From Mycolicibacterium sp. TUM20985 (GTDB lineage Bacteria > Actinomycetota > Actinomycetes > Mycobacteriales > Mycobacteriaceae), in assembly GCF_030295745.1 (NCBI RefSeq), contig NZ_AP027291.1:2604001-2668000 (forward strand): a DNA stretch of 64,000 bases, given 5' to 3'. The translations under genes were made by a program, and so were the position numbers. Below, piece after piece: positions 55,770-64,000 of the stretch. The notes under the pieces were generated by a model, which was given only the letters and a program-made list of their open reading frames with translations, was not told where the DNA came from and did not search any database. The stretch's first letter is position 1, and each line of letters begins with the position of its first letter.

Positions 55770-56534
55770 TCAGCCTTCCCGGCCCCGCCGATCGGCGAAC
55801 TCGGCCAGCGCATCGGCGTTCGCGGCACCCCCGAGCAATTCGGCGAACTGCGCGTATTCCCGTGCCGCTGCCGCCGCGATCTCCGCCCTGGTCGGCTCCA
55901 CCATGGTTTGCTTCACCGCGATCAGGCTCGAAATCGACCGTGCGGCAATGATTTCTGCGTGCCGACGAGTCTCCGTCAAGAGCGCGTCCGGTGCGCATAC
56001 CTTCCACGCGAAACCCATCCGCTGCGCCTCCTCGGCATCGACCCACTCCGAGGACAGCAGCATCCATGCCGCATTCTGCCTGCCGACCAGCTGCGGCAAC
56101 AGATACGAGGACGCCGCCTCGGGGGCCACTCCAAGGCTGGTGAACGGGCACTTGAGCCGGGCGGTCGACGACATGAAGACCAGGTCGGCATAGCCCAGGA
56201 TCGTGGCGCCGATGCCGACGCCGAGACCGTTCACCGCGAGGATCAGCGGCTTCCGCAGTGCCGTCAACGTTTCGATCATGCCGGCGAACCCGTACTGCCC
56301 GGACTGGAAGTCGGGGTCGGTGATGCGCGCCTGCATCTCGACGAGATCGTTGCCCGCGCTAAATGCCCGGCCGGCGCCGGTGATCAAGACGACCGCGACG
56401 TCTGCGTCCGCGTCGGCGTCCCGCAGGGCGATGGTGGTGGCGTCGTACAGCGCCTCGTTGAACGCGTTGAGCGCTTCGGGACGGTTCAGAGTCAGGGTTC
56501 GCACGCCGTTGAGGTCGTCGATCTGCACCAGCAC
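55770..56534 (-). CDS. Enoyl-CoA hydratase/isomerase family protein
   Basis: 254 aa. Crotonase signatures: LTLNRPEALNAFNEAL, GRAFSAGNDLVEM (oxyanion) and KPLILAVNGLGVGIGATILGYADLVFMSSTARLKCPFTSLGVAPEAASSYLLPQLVG. A crotonase-type catalytic Glu is in APEAAS. It hydrates enoyl-CoA or acts on a similar CoA ester. It lies downstream of and is co-directional with the small flavoprotein genes. Confidence 0.9.
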   Translation of the reverse strand: MLVQIDDLNGVRTLTLNRPEALNAFNEALYDATTIALRDADADADVAVVLITGAGRAFSAGNDLVEMQARITDPDFQSGQYGFAGMIETLTALRKPLILAVNGLGVGIGATILGYADLVFMSSTARLKCPFTSLGVAPEAASSYLLPQLVGRQNAAWMLLSSEWVDAEEAQRMGFAWKVCAPDALLTETRRHAEIIAARSISSLIAVKQTMVEPTRAEIAAAAAREYAQFAELLGGAANADALAEFADRRGREG

Positions 56535-56550
56535 CGCTGCAGCGTATGCG

Positions 56551-56994
56551 CTAGCCGTTCGAATACACGCGATTGGGTGTGACCAGCACGACCGTGCGAC
56601 CCTGCTCGGCCATCACCCGGTCGTATTCGGCCCAGGCGTCGTGACGTCCGCCTGCAGCCGAGAACACCTCGCGCAGCAACAGCCGCAGGGCGTCCTCGCC
56701 GGCGAGCCACGGCTGCGGGTCGGCGGGACCGGCCAGCTCCGCGGTGCCCTCGACCGTCGCCCACTGCCACCCGCCTCGGAACGTCACCGCGGTGTGCGGT
56801 CGCGCGCGCAGATTGGCCAGTTTCACCTTGCCGTAGGTGACGAACCCGAGGGTGGGCTCACCCGACGCCGGGTGCGGGATGACGCCGGCGTTGACGAGCG
56901 AGGCCTGCACGCTGCCATCGCGACGGACGGTCGAGACCACGGCTAGGCCGCTCTCCCCCGCGGCCAACCCGACGGCGTCGTCGAGGGTGGTCAT
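56551..56994 (-). CDS. PPOX/F420-type split beta-barrel flavoprotein
   Basis: 147 aa. Fold marks: SGLAVVSTVRRDGSVQASLVNAG, LGFVTYGKVKLANLRARPHTAVTFR and WATVEGTAELAG. Members reduce substrates with FMN or F420. The start overlaps the stop of the upstream EthD-like gene by 4 bp. Confidence 0.83.
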   Translation of the reverse strand: MTTLDDAVGLAAGESGLAVVSTVRRDGSVQASLVNAGVIPHPASGEPTLGFVTYGKVKLANLRARPHTAVTFRGGWQWATVEGTAELAGPADPQPWLAGEDALRLLLREVFSAAGGRHDAWAEYDRVMAEQGRTVVLVTPNRVYSNG

Positions 56995-57716
56995 GCGTGC
57001 ACCTCGGTCGCGACCTCCGTGGCGAACGGTGAGCGCATCACGTAGCGACTGGTCGGCACCGTGTCGACGTCCCGATTCGCGCCGAAGGCCGACGTGCTCG
57101 CAACCATCTGGTTCATGCGACGCTGAAGTTCGTCATCGTTCCCGGCGTCGAAGAAGGCGTGCAGATCCCGGGTCGCCTCGAGGGGGAACAACTCCTCGAC
57201 GATCGCATCGATGACGGGTGCGCCCGGAGTCAGTGCGCGCACGACCGCATTCTGGGTGTATCCAAACGTCGACTGGGTCGCGATCGCCACCGGTGTGTGG
57301 TCGAGATGCCAACGCTCGAGCCACGTCTCCTCGTCGAGATCCGCGGGCCGCCGCAGGAGCGCCACGTTGGCGAAGCCCGGCGTACGCGAGGCCGGCGGCG
57401 CCGCGGGTGGCGGCAGCGGAACGGATTCGGTGACGAGGTACGCGGCGAGGAGTTCGCATTCGCCGGTCAGTCGCTCGAGTGCGCCCCGGACGTGTGGACC
57501 GTAGGACTGCTGGGTCCAGATGCCGACGAAGCCGACGACGGGCGGGTCGAGCGTCGTCAACGTCATCATCGAGTCGCGCACCACCGCATCGCGTACGTTG
57601 ACCGTCAGACCGGGCATGCCCAGCGCGAGCAGATCGTCCGCGACCTCCGTGCGCAACCGGGTGCACCAGGAGTCCTCGACTGCTGCGGCCCGGAGCATGA
57701 TGATGACCTTCTCCAC
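56991..57716 (-). CDS. EthD-like dimeric alpha/beta-barrel domain protein
   Basis: 241 aa. The C-terminal half contains ALLRRPADLDEETWLERWHLDHTPVAI, a WxxxHxP signature of EthD-type proteins. The N-terminal half is a degenerate copy. These stress-type proteins are often linked to ring degradation but have no fixed reaction. It is coupled to the small flavoprotein gene. Confidence 0.78.
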   Translation of the reverse strand: MEKVIIMLRAAAVEDSWCTRLRTEVADDLLALGMPGLTVNVRDAVVRDSMMTLTTLDPPVVGFVGIWTQQSYGPHVRGALERLTGECELLAAYLVTESVPLPPPAAPPASRTPGFANVALLRRPADLDEETWLERWHLDHTPVAIATQSTFGYTQNAVVRALTPGAPVIDAIVEELFPLEATRDLHAFFDAGNDDELQRRMNQMVASTSAFGANRDVDTVPTSRYVMRSPFATEVATEVHA

Positions 57717-57800
57717 CGCACGAACCTACCGCCGCGACCGTGGCGGTGACCCACAATGGTTGGTGATTGGGTAGGTTTCGACCGTTGTGATGGGCAGGCG

Positions 57801-59753
57801 ATGAAGGGGCTACCGCAGATACCCGCCATGCCCGACCTGGGTGCGGTGGCGCGCAGTCTGCTCGGCGTGCTGATCGCGGCCGGGGCCGGCCTGCACTGGG
57901 GTTCGGCGGGTGCGGCGACGGCGGCGGCGGGCGCGGCGGCGGTCGCGGGAGCCGCTGCGCTGCAGGACAGTCCGCGCGGACCGCTGGGTACGGTGCTGGC
58001 GCTCTCGGTGCAGATGGGCGCCGCGGTGCTGCTCGGCGCGTCGACGTCGTCGTACGGGGTGCTGTTCGTGCTCGCCGCAACGGCTTGGTGCCTGGTGGCC
58101 GGGATGCAGTGGGCGGTCAGCGCCAAGGCCGGGCTCATCGCGGCCGCGGCGGGAGCGCTCCTGGTGACCATGCCGCCGGTGGCCCCGACGCTTTCGTCGG
58201 TGTCGACGGCGGCCGGGCTCGCCGTGGGTGGTGGACTGGTGCAAGCCGGGCTGGTCGGGCTGTGGCCGCGACGCCGGTGGCGGTCGCAGCGGGACGCCCT
58301 GACTCTCGCCTATCGTTCGCTCGGGACCGACGCCGCAAGGCTCGCGGCGGATCGGACCGCCCACGTGGACCAGGCGCCACTGATGCGGCTCCGCGACTCG
58401 TTCACCCTGACCGACCGGCAGAGCCGGCGACGCCCCCTGGCCTATCGCGCGTGGTACGGCCTACCGCAACGAATATCGGTCACGCTGACGGCGTTGGCGG
58501 GACGATCGCCCGGTGACCCGTTGGTGGCCGAGCTCCTCGGTGGTGCCTCTGCGGTGTTGGCCGTCGTCGCCAGTCGCAACCGCGCCGCAAGGCGGGACGC
58601 CGCAGCAGGGATACAGCGCGTCGAGGCCGCCGCCGACGTCGTGGCCGTAGCGAACGTCGCATTGGCCCAACGTCTTTCCCGCCAGTTGCGGGAGGCCGTC
58701 GACCTCCGATTCGGCGAGCTCGCGCGCGATGGCGGTCCGTCCACGCTGCCGAGCGTCGCCGCCGCAGTCAGGTCTCACGTCACCTGGGGCTCGCCGATCC
58801 TGAGGCACGCGATCCGGCTGGCCGCGGGGGTGGGTGCCGGGGTGGCCGTCGAACGCTTCGCCGACGTGCCGCACGGTTACTGGATCCCGCTGACCGTGCT
58901 GATGGTGCTGCGCCCGGAGACCGCCCACACGTACACCAGGTGTGTGGGGCGGGTGGCAGGCAATGCGGTGGGCATCGTTGCGGCGTCGACGGTGACGGCG
59001 ATCTTGCAACCCTCGGGGATGGCCGCTGCCGTGTTGGCGGTGGCCGCGCTGACGATCGCCTATGTGGCATCGGGATTCGGATACGTGGCGCTCAGCGCGG
59101 CGCTCGCGGCCACGATCGTGTTCCTGATCGACGTGAGCGGGGCCGCGGGGGTGGCCACGATGGCCGACGGATTGATCGCGACGATGATCGGCGGTGCGCT
59201 CGCCGTGCTCGTCCACGTGGTGCTGCCCGATCACTCACTGGTGCGGCTCCGGCAGCGGGCGGGTGAACTGTTGAGGACCGAGATCGACTATGCCGCAACG
59301 GTGATCAAGGCCTTCGTGCACGGCTTGGAGCACCCCGGCGAAGCATTGGCCGCAGCGTGGGAGCGGGCCTTCCGGGCCAGGGCGGCGTTCGAGGCCGCGG
59401 CGGGCGCCACCACCTCGAATTCGGCCGACCTGAGGCGGTGGCTGAAGTCCTATCGCATGGCGCTGAACGCGATCACCACCTCCTGCGCGACGCTCGAATC
59501 CAACCTGCCCGCTCAGCCGTCGGCGACGCTGAGTGACGACTTCGTGCTCGCGGTCGACGAATACGCCGAGGCGCTCGGCGGCGGGCCGACGACCCCGGGG
59601 ACGCCTTGGCGGATCGATGGCGACCGGCTGGCCGCGGCCGAGCAACGGATCCGTGAGGCGGTCCGGCAGCTCGGGCCCGCCGACACCGCCAGTCGCGTCC
59701 TGGTCGCCGAGATCGCCGACATCACCCGCAGCCTCGTCGGCATCACCGACTGA
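57801..59753 (+). CDS. FUSC-family transporter-like membrane protein
   Basis: 650 aa from ATG 57801; an ATG at 57756 adds 15 residues. Two hydrophobic bundles (~15-160 and ~360-500), each followed by a helical cytoplasmic domain. HGYWIPLTVLMVLRPETAHTYTRCVGRVAGNAVGIVAAS is the FUSC signature. Relatives export aromatic acids or fusaric acid. No periplasmic adaptor is nearby. Confidence 0.87.
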   Translation: MKGLPQIPAMPDLGAVARSLLGVLIAAGAGLHWGSAGAATAAAGAAAVAGAAALQDSPRGPLGTVLALSVQMGAAVLLGASTSSYGVLFVLAATAWCLVAGMQWAVSAKAGLIAAAAGALLVTMPPVAPTLSSVSTAAGLAVGGGLVQAGLVGLWPRRRWRSQRDALTLAYRSLGTDAARLAADRTAHVDQAPLMRLRDSFTLTDRQSRRRPLAYRAWYGLPQRISVTLTALAGRSPGDPLVAELLGGASAVLAVVASRNRAARRDAAAGIQRVEAAADVVAVANVALAQRLSRQLREAVDLRFGELARDGGPSTLPSVAAAVRSHVTWGSPILRHAIRLAAGVGAGVAVERFADVPHGYWIPLTVLMVLRPETAHTYTRCVGRVAGNAVGIVAASTVTAILQPSGMAAAVLAVAALTIAYVASGFGYVALSAALAATIVFLIDVSGAAGVATMADGLIATMIGGALAVLVHVVLPDHSLVRLRQRAGELLRTEIDYAATVIKAFVHGLEHPGEALAAAWERAFRARAAFEAAAGATTSNSADLRRWLKSYRMALNAITTSCATLESNLPAQPSATLSDDFVLAVDEYAEALGGGPTTPGTPWRIDGDRLAAAEQRIREAVRQLGPADTASRVLVAEIADITRSLVGITD

Positions 59754-59772
59754 GAGTCGGCGTGTCACAGGA

Positions 59773-60396
59773 CTATTCGCGCGCCCACCGTGGCGTGATG
59801 AACACGCCCTCCGCCTCGACCGTCACGCCATCGGCGTCGGCGAGATGGCCTGTGGCGAACGTCTTGACGCCGTCGGTGCGGACGATCGCCGCCTGCACGT
59901 GCAGCGGGCCGAGCGGCGTCATCCGGCGGTAGCGCAGGGTGATGGTGCCCGTGAGCCGTGGCTTGTCCGGCGAACTCGCCGCGTCACCGAGGGCGTGGTC
60001 GAGGATGAGCGCGGCCACACCGCCGTGCACGTGGCCCGGCGGCCCTTCGTAGGCGGCGCCGAGGGTGAAGTCGGCGGTGAGCGTTCCGTCGGCGGTCCGC
60101 GTGAAGGACAGGGGCGGGGCCACGGGATTGCGCATTCCGATCACGACGTTGCCCCAGGGCATCTGATCGCCATCGCTGCCGAAGCGCACGCCGAAGGAGC
60201 CCTCGAGCTGTCTGCCACGCAGGCGCGCCGTGGCCGCGTCGATGTCGGCCTTCGCCTTCGCCACGGAGTCCGCGTCCATCTCGGTGCGGATGGTCGCGTC
60301 GATGAGGTCGCGGACCGATGCCGTCAGGGGTTCGTAGATACCGCGCAACCGCTTGACGTCCTCGGCGCTCAGGTTCTCCACGGGGAAGTCAAGCAC
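59773..60396 (-). CDS. PaaI-type hotdog thioesterase
   Basis: 207 aa from GTG 60396. The hotdog signature PPGHVHGGVAALILDHALGDAA carries the HGG motif. The first ~65 residues are an extra helical region. A KstR-type operator ends 9 bp upstream of the start. The enzyme would hydrolyse an acyl-CoA, consistent with a role in lipid or steroid CoA metabolism. Confidence 0.86.
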   Translation of the reverse strand: MLDFPVENLSAEDVKRLRGIYEPLTASVRDLIDATIRTEMDADSVAKAKADIDAATARLRGRQLEGSFGVRFGSDGDQMPWGNVVIGMRNPVAPPLSFTRTADGTLTADFTLGAAYEGPPGHVHGGVAALILDHALGDAASSPDKPRLTGTITLRYRRMTPLGPLHVQAAIVRTDGVKTFATGHLADADGVTVEAEGVFITPRWARE

Positions 60397-60404
60397 TCCT
60401 GAAC

Positions 60405-60418
60405 TAGAACACGTTGCA
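60405..60418. promoter_or_regulatory. KstR-type operator TAGAACACGTTGCA
   Basis: Perfect match to TnnAACnnGTTnnA. It is only 8 bp from the thioesterase GTG, suggesting a leaderless or very short transcript with the operator on the -10 region. It lies between the thioesterase and the 3' end of an upstream TetR gene. Confidence 0.75.
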
Positions 60419-60438
60419 GCGCCGGTGTCGAGTTGCCG

Positions 60439-61005
60439 CTACGTCGTCGGGGCGGGTCCGACGAGGATGTGGCGGACCACCGGAGTGGCCCAGCCGATCA
60501 GCTCGGCGTGGGTCAGGTTCGCCACGGCGGGATTGTTCAGGACGTAGCGGGTGGTCGCGAGCCCGATGATGAAGGCGCCGACGAGGCCGGCGCGCTGCGC
60601 GTGATGATCGAGCGCGGCGGCGGCCAGGACGGGCGCCACCTGCGTGGCGAACACCTGGCGCATTGTGTCGGCCGCGATGGCGCTCGTCATCGCCGCTCGA
60701 AGGAGGGCCACGAACGTGGTGTCGTCCTCCCAGACCGCGAAGAACTTCGGCAGCAGAACCTCGGCGAGGTGGTCGGGGTCGACGCCGGCAAGTGACGGAA
60801 GGTCGAGGGTGAACTCGGCGGCGGCGGCAAAGAGATCCTGTTTGCTGCCGAAGTACCGGATGACCAAGGCGGGATCGACCCCGACGTCGGCGGCGACCGC
60901 TCTGAGGGTGGTGCGCTCGTAGCCCTCGTTGCCGAAGCGGGTTCGCGCTGCGGCGAGGATGTCGGCGCGGGTTTCCTTGGCGTTGCGGGTCCGGGTGGGA
61001 ACCAT
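60439..61005 (-). CDS. TetR-family transcriptional regulator
   Basis: 188 aa from ATG 61005. HTH: KETRADILAAARTRFGNEGYERTTLRAVAADVGVDPALVIRYFGSKQDLF. The C-terminal domain has no diagnostic motif. It is 20 bp upstream of the operator that precedes the thioesterase gene, so it might read through to it, but the operator matches KstR rather than an obvious self-site. Confidence 0.9.
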   Translation of the reverse strand: MVPTRTRNAKETRADILAAARTRFGNEGYERTTLRAVAADVGVDPALVIRYFGSKQDLFAAAAEFTLDLPSLAGVDPDHLAEVLLPKFFAVWEDDTTFVALLRAAMTSAIAADTMRQVFATQVAPVLAAAALDHHAQRAGLVGAFIIGLATTRYVLNNPAVANLTHAELIGWATPVVRHILVGPAPTT

Positions 61006-61094
61006 GGGCCAAGAGTATGTCATCGTCTGTTGACCTGGCTGTCATTCGAGACGGCGGGCCGGGCGTCGTCAACATGCCCCCGTCACCCTTCCCC

Positions 61095-61153
61095 GCGAGC
61101 AGACGCAAAAGGCCCTGAAATCGTCCGATTCAGGGCCTTTTGCGTCTGCTCGC
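61095..61153. terminator. Perfect 25-bp inverted repeat with terminator-like hairpin
   Basis: The arm 61095-61119 (GCGAGCAGACGCAAAAGGCC...) is exactly complementary to 61129-61153 around a 9-nt loop. It contains CAAAAGGCCCTG / CAGGGCCTTTTG, a bidirectional terminator-type stem. It lies between two divergently transcribed TetR genes, so no gene obviously ends here. Confidence 0.7.
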
Positions 61154-61223
61154 CGGGGTGAAAGCGGCGTTCGGGAGGCGCCCGTCACACCCGGGCCGCA
61201 GGGTGTCGGACCTAACCGCCTAG

Positions 61224-61245
61224 TTCGTGGTCAACTGTCCACGAA
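61224..61245. promoter_or_regulatory. Candidate TetR operator TTCGTGG-N8-CCACGAA
   Basis: Perfect 7-bp inverted arms around 8 bp, ending 18 bp upstream of the TetR ATG at 61264. Probably the auto-operator of the downstream regulator/membrane protein operon. Confidence 0.65.
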
Positions 61246-61263
61246 GTCGCCTACGCTGATGTC

Positions 61264-61839
61264 ATGCCCATCCGCACCCACAGCGCCGACCCGCGTGCCG
61301 AGCGCGTCCGCACACTGTTGCGCGACGCCGCCTTCGCGCTGGCGCACGAGCGGCCGGTCGACGAGATCACCGTCGGTGACCTGGTAGCCCGGGCCGGCGT
61401 CAGCCGACAGGTCTTCTACCGTCACTTCACCGACCGCGACGATGCGGTGGCGACGGCGTTCGCGGTGGCGTTCGCCGCGGCGGTCGCCGACATCCAGGGC
61501 GATGCACGCGCGCGGATCGTCGAGTTGTTCGCGTTCGCCGCCGAGCACCGCGCGATGTACCGCAACGTGGTGCCCAGCGCCGTCACCCAGCGGGTCGTGT
61601 CCGCCTTCCGCCAAGAGCTCCTGCCCGCCTGCGAGGAGATCGCCGCGCAGGGCATGCACGTGGTCGGCCCCATCGCCGACATCGCTCCGGACTCCGTCAG
61701 CCGCTTCCTCGTCGGCGGTTTCCAGGAGGTGCTCCGGTCGTGGATGGAAGACCCGGACGCGACCGACCTCCGAGGGCGGGTGACCGCGGCGCTCGACACC
61801 GTCGACGCGCTGCTCGGTCTCCCCGCCGCCACCGACTGA
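61264..61839 (+). CDS. TetR-family transcriptional regulator
   Basis: 191 aa. HTH: RVRTLLRDAAFALAHERPVDEITVGDLVARAGVSRQVFYRHFTDRDDAV. It is 25 bp before the membrane protein gene at 61865, on the same strand, with a candidate operator upstream. Likely controls that gene. Confidence 0.92.
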   Translation: MPIRTHSADPRAERVRTLLRDAAFALAHERPVDEITVGDLVARAGVSRQVFYRHFTDRDDAVATAFAVAFAAAVADIQGDARARIVELFAFAAEHRAMYRNVVPSAVTQRVVSAFRQELLPACEEIAAQGMHVVGPIADIAPDSVSRFLVGGFQEVLRSWMEDPDATDLRGRVTAALDTVDALLGLPAATD

Positions 61840-61864
61840 CCCACCCGTTAGGAAAGAGACCGAC

Positions 61865-62974
61865 ATGGGCAAGCACGAAGCTCCGCACGTACACCACGCT
61901 CCGCACCTGACGGTGGCCAACCGGCGCGTCTCCCGCGCCGACGTCCGCAAGATGGTGTTGACGATGGCGGGGCTCACCGTCTTCGTCATCGCGATGATCG
62001 CGAGCTACTCGGGTGCCTTCGCCAAGCCGACGTTGCACCACCTCGACGTCGCCGTCGCCGGACCGCAGCAGGTGGTGGACGCGATTCGTGGTCAGGACAC
62101 CCTCGAAGTGACCGAGGTCGCCGACGCCGCGGCCGCCCGCGCCCTGGTCTACGACCGCACCACCGACGCCGCCTTCGTCGTCGGCCAGACCGGTGATCTG
62201 AAGATCTACGTCGCGGGCGGCGGGGGTCGCAGCGTGGCCAACGCGTCGGAGACCGTCGGTCGCGCGATCGCCGCCAAGGCGGGCCTGACACCTGCCGTCG
62301 AGGACGTCGCGCCGACCTCGCCGGCCGATCCGCAGGGCACCGTCGAGTTCTACGCGGTGATCTTCCTGTCGATCGGCGCGACCATGGGCGCCGCGGTGTT
62401 CGGCCTGATGATGGGAAGCGTGCGCAGGCTGTCGACGCTGGCGCTTCGCACCCTGAGCCTCGCGGCGTACTCGGCGCTGCTGGCGGGCGGCGTGACGCTG
62501 TACGTCGACGCGGTCCTGGGGGCCATCACCAGCCACACCTGGCAGGTCTTCGGCGCCCTGTGGCTGTATGCGATCGGCGTCGGCGGTGCCGTCACCGGTG
62601 TCGCGGCCGCGTTCGGCACCGTGGCGTCGGCGGTGGTGACGCTCTTCCTGATCATCGTCGGCAACGCCGCCGCGGCAGGCCCGGTCGGGTTGCCGCTGCT
62701 GTCGGGCTTCTACCGGACGTTCAACGCCATCGTCCCGCAGGGCTCCGGTGTGGCACTGCTGCGCAGCATCTCCTACTTCGACGGCAACGGAGCCCTGACA
62801 CCGATTGTCACCCTGGCCATTTGGGGTGCGACCGGACTCGCGCTCGCAGTGATCGCAGTGCTCGCCCCCAGGGCGTGGACGACCTATCGTGCCAGTCATG
62901 ACCGTTACCACGTCCGACACGCCGGGACCGACCCAGCCGTACTACGACCTGGGGTCCTATCACCGGTCGATTGA
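61865..62974 (+). CDS. ABC-2/YhgE-like membrane protein
   Basis: 369 aa. N-terminal helix (MVLTMAGLTVFVIAMIASYSGAF), a ~110-residue extracellular part (LHHLDVAVAGPQQVVDAIRGQDTLEVTEVADAAAA), then five to six helices. It resembles the permease part of ABC-2/YhgE-Pip proteins, though no ATPase gene is visible. It may be secreted-factor export or envelope stress related. Its 3' end overlaps the next gene by 77 bp. Confidence 0.8.
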   Translation: MGKHEAPHVHHAPHLTVANRRVSRADVRKMVLTMAGLTVFVIAMIASYSGAFAKPTLHHLDVAVAGPQQVVDAIRGQDTLEVTEVADAAAARALVYDRTTDAAFVVGQTGDLKIYVAGGGGRSVANASETVGRAIAAKAGLTPAVEDVAPTSPADPQGTVEFYAVIFLSIGATMGAAVFGLMMGSVRRLSTLALRTLSLAAYSALLAGGVTLYVDAVLGAITSHTWQVFGALWLYAIGVGGAVTGVAAAFGTVASAVVTLFLIIVGNAAAAGPVGLPLLSGFYRTFNAIVPQGSGVALLRSISYFDGNGALTPIVTLAIWGATGLALAVIAVLAPRAWTTYRASHDRYHVRHAGTDPAVLRPGVLSPVD

Positions 62975-64000
62975 GACGCCGTCCGCCCAGGCGCAGCTGT
63001 GGTTCGACCGCGGCATGGTGTGGGCGTACGCGTTCAACCACGAGGAGTCGATCCTCTGCTTCGAGCGGGCGCTCGCGCTCGACCCCGACCTGGCCATCGC
63101 GCGGTGGGGTATCGCCTACGCGATCGGCCCGAACTACAACAAGGCGTGGGAGGCCTTCGACCCAGCCGACCTGACCGCCTCGTTGGCGAGGGCCCGTGAC
63201 GAGGTGGACCGGGCAGGTACCGGGCGGGCGTCAGCCGTCGAGCGGCGCCTGATCGACGCGCTGGCCACCCGCTTCCCCGCCGACGACTTGGCGGCCGGCC
63301 ACGCCCGCTACGCCGACGCCATGAGTGCGCTCGCCGCCGACTTCCCGGACGACGTCGACGTCCAGGCCCTGGCCGCCGACGCCTTGGTCAACGTCTCGGC
63401 GTGGGCGCTGTGGGACACCAGGACCGGTGAGCCCGCCCCCGGCTCGCGGGTGGTCGAGGCCAAACGCCTCCTCGACGCCGCGCTCGCCACCCAGGAGGGC
63501 CGACGGCACCCCGGCGTCCTGCACCTGTACCTGCACGCAATGGAGATGTCGGCGCGCCCCGAGGACGCCCTGCCGGCAGCGGACCTGTTGCGCGGCCTGG
63601 TCCCCGACGCCGGGCACCTGCAGCACATGCCCAGTCACATCGACGTCCTGTGCGGCGACTACCACCGGTCGATCGATGCGAATCTGGTTGCCGTGCAGGC
63701 GGACCGGAGGTTCGTGGAGCGCGAGGGTCCGCTCAACTTCTATTCGCTCTACCGGGCCCACGACCTGCACTTCGTGGTGTACTCGGCGATGTTCGAGGGC
63801 AGGTATGCGGCAGCCCTGCAAGCGGCCGACGAGCTGGCCGAGCAGCTGACCCCCGAGCTGTTGTCGATCGAATCGCCGCCGATGGCCGACTGGCTGGAGG
63901 CGTTCGCACCCCTGCCGGTACACGTCCTCATCCGCTTCGGTCGGTGGGACGAGCTGATCGCGGAGCCGCTGCCCGACGACGTCGACCTGTACTGCACGAC
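62898..64000 (+). CDS. Tetratricopeptide-repeat-like protein (3' end outside window)
   Basis: At least 367 aa from ATG 62898, open at the right edge. Helix pairs of TPR type: AQLWFDRGMVWAYAFNHEESILCFERALALDPDLAIARWGIAYAIG and HPGVLHLYLHAMEMSARPEDALPAADLLRGLVPDAGHLQHMPSHID. It begins 77 bp inside the preceding gene in another frame. Scaffold or peptide-binding role; no catalytic motif seen. Confidence 0.82.
   Translation, partial: MTVTTSDTPGPTQPYYDLGSYHRSIETPSAQAQLWFDRGMVWAYAFNHEESILCFERALALDPDLAIARWGIAYAIGPNYNKAWEAFDPADLTASLARARDEVDRAGTGRASAVERRLIDALATRFPADDLAAGHARYADAMSALAADFPDDVDVQALAADALVNVSAWALWDTRTGEPAPGSRVVEAKRLLDAALATQEGRRHPGVLHLYLHAMEMSARPEDALPAADLLRGLVPDAGHLQHMPSHIDVLCGDYHRSIDANLVAVQADRRFVEREGPLNFYSLYRAHDLHFVVYSAMFEGRYAAALQAADELAEQLTPELLSIESPPMADWLEAFAPLPVHVLIRFGRWDELIAEPLPDDVDLYCT

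Overview
The window is high-GC DNA with dense, often overlapping genes, ATGA/GTGA junctions and many GTG starts. The gene content points to a fast-growing mycobacterium (Mycolicibacterium-like): a CYP125 steroid hydroxylase, a mycolic-acid methyltransferase-family protein, an LdtMt1-like L,D-transpeptidase, a GT87 polyprenol-phosphate mannosyltransferase, GlnA3, BfrA and a 13E12-family DUF222/HNH gene. Two blocks match remembered M. tuberculosis neighbourhoods: bfrA / MFS / glnA3 (cf. Rv1876-Rv1878) and TetR / molybdopterin oxidoreductase (cf. Rv0196-Rv0197). No rRNA, tRNA or CRISPR array was recognised, and no gap between features exceeds about 300 bp.

Layout. 1-5.5 kb: a left-edge dimethylglycine/sarcosine dehydrogenase-like flavoprotein, a choline-kinase-like phosphotransferase and cinA on the minus strand, then a DedA protein. 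5.5-11.1 kb: glycan genes (GT87 transferase tail-to-tail with a GH2 glycosidase) and a TetR/hydrolase divergon. 11.2-14.8 kb: an accessory island with an insertion sequence carrying doubled terminal repeats, a DUF222/HNH gene whose start codon lies inside a LexA-type box, a small secreted protein, and repeats of the 3' end of the neighbouring SDR gene. 14.8-20.7 kb: SDR, DapB-like reductase, an anti-sigma/anti-anti-sigma pair, HAD phosphatase, a Bfd-like ferredoxin and a nitronate-monooxygenase-like protein. 20.7-30.1 kb: TetR/molybdopterin oxidoreductase, GH16 hydrolase, another TetR divergon, CYP125, XRE and GntR regulators and a fatty-acid-hydroxylase-family protein. 30.1-39.8 kb: cell-envelope and metabolic genes. 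40-44.3 kb: a HAPMO-type Baeyer-Villiger monooxygenase and a second P450. 44.3-50.7 kb: cupredoxin lipoprotein, GT4 transferase, dienelactone hydrolase, SDR, and an amidohydrolase/SnoaL pair. 50.7-55.8 kb: glnA3, a carboxymuconolactone-decarboxylase-family protein, a 14-TM MFS protein, and divergent bfrA/bfd. 55.8-64 kb: enoyl-CoA hydratase, small flavoprotein, FUSC protein, PaaI thioesterase, two TetR regulators, an ABC-2-like membrane protein and a right-edge TPR-like protein.

The main cross-cutting signal is a 14-bp palindrome TnnAACnnGTTnnA, the published KstR consensus for cholesterol catabolism. I see four perfect copies, all intergenic and all next to start codons of lipid- or steroid-type enzymes, plus a one-mismatch copy upstream of CYP125. 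The window therefore looks like dispersed outposts of a KstR-type regulon rather than a single cluster. Several TetR genes also have clear candidate auto-operators. I did not find a convincing unknown multi-gene defence or biosynthetic system. The least explained structures are the 13E12/SDR-tail arrangement, the extra Bfd with its uncharacterised partner, and a perfect 25-bp hairpin between two divergent TetR genes.
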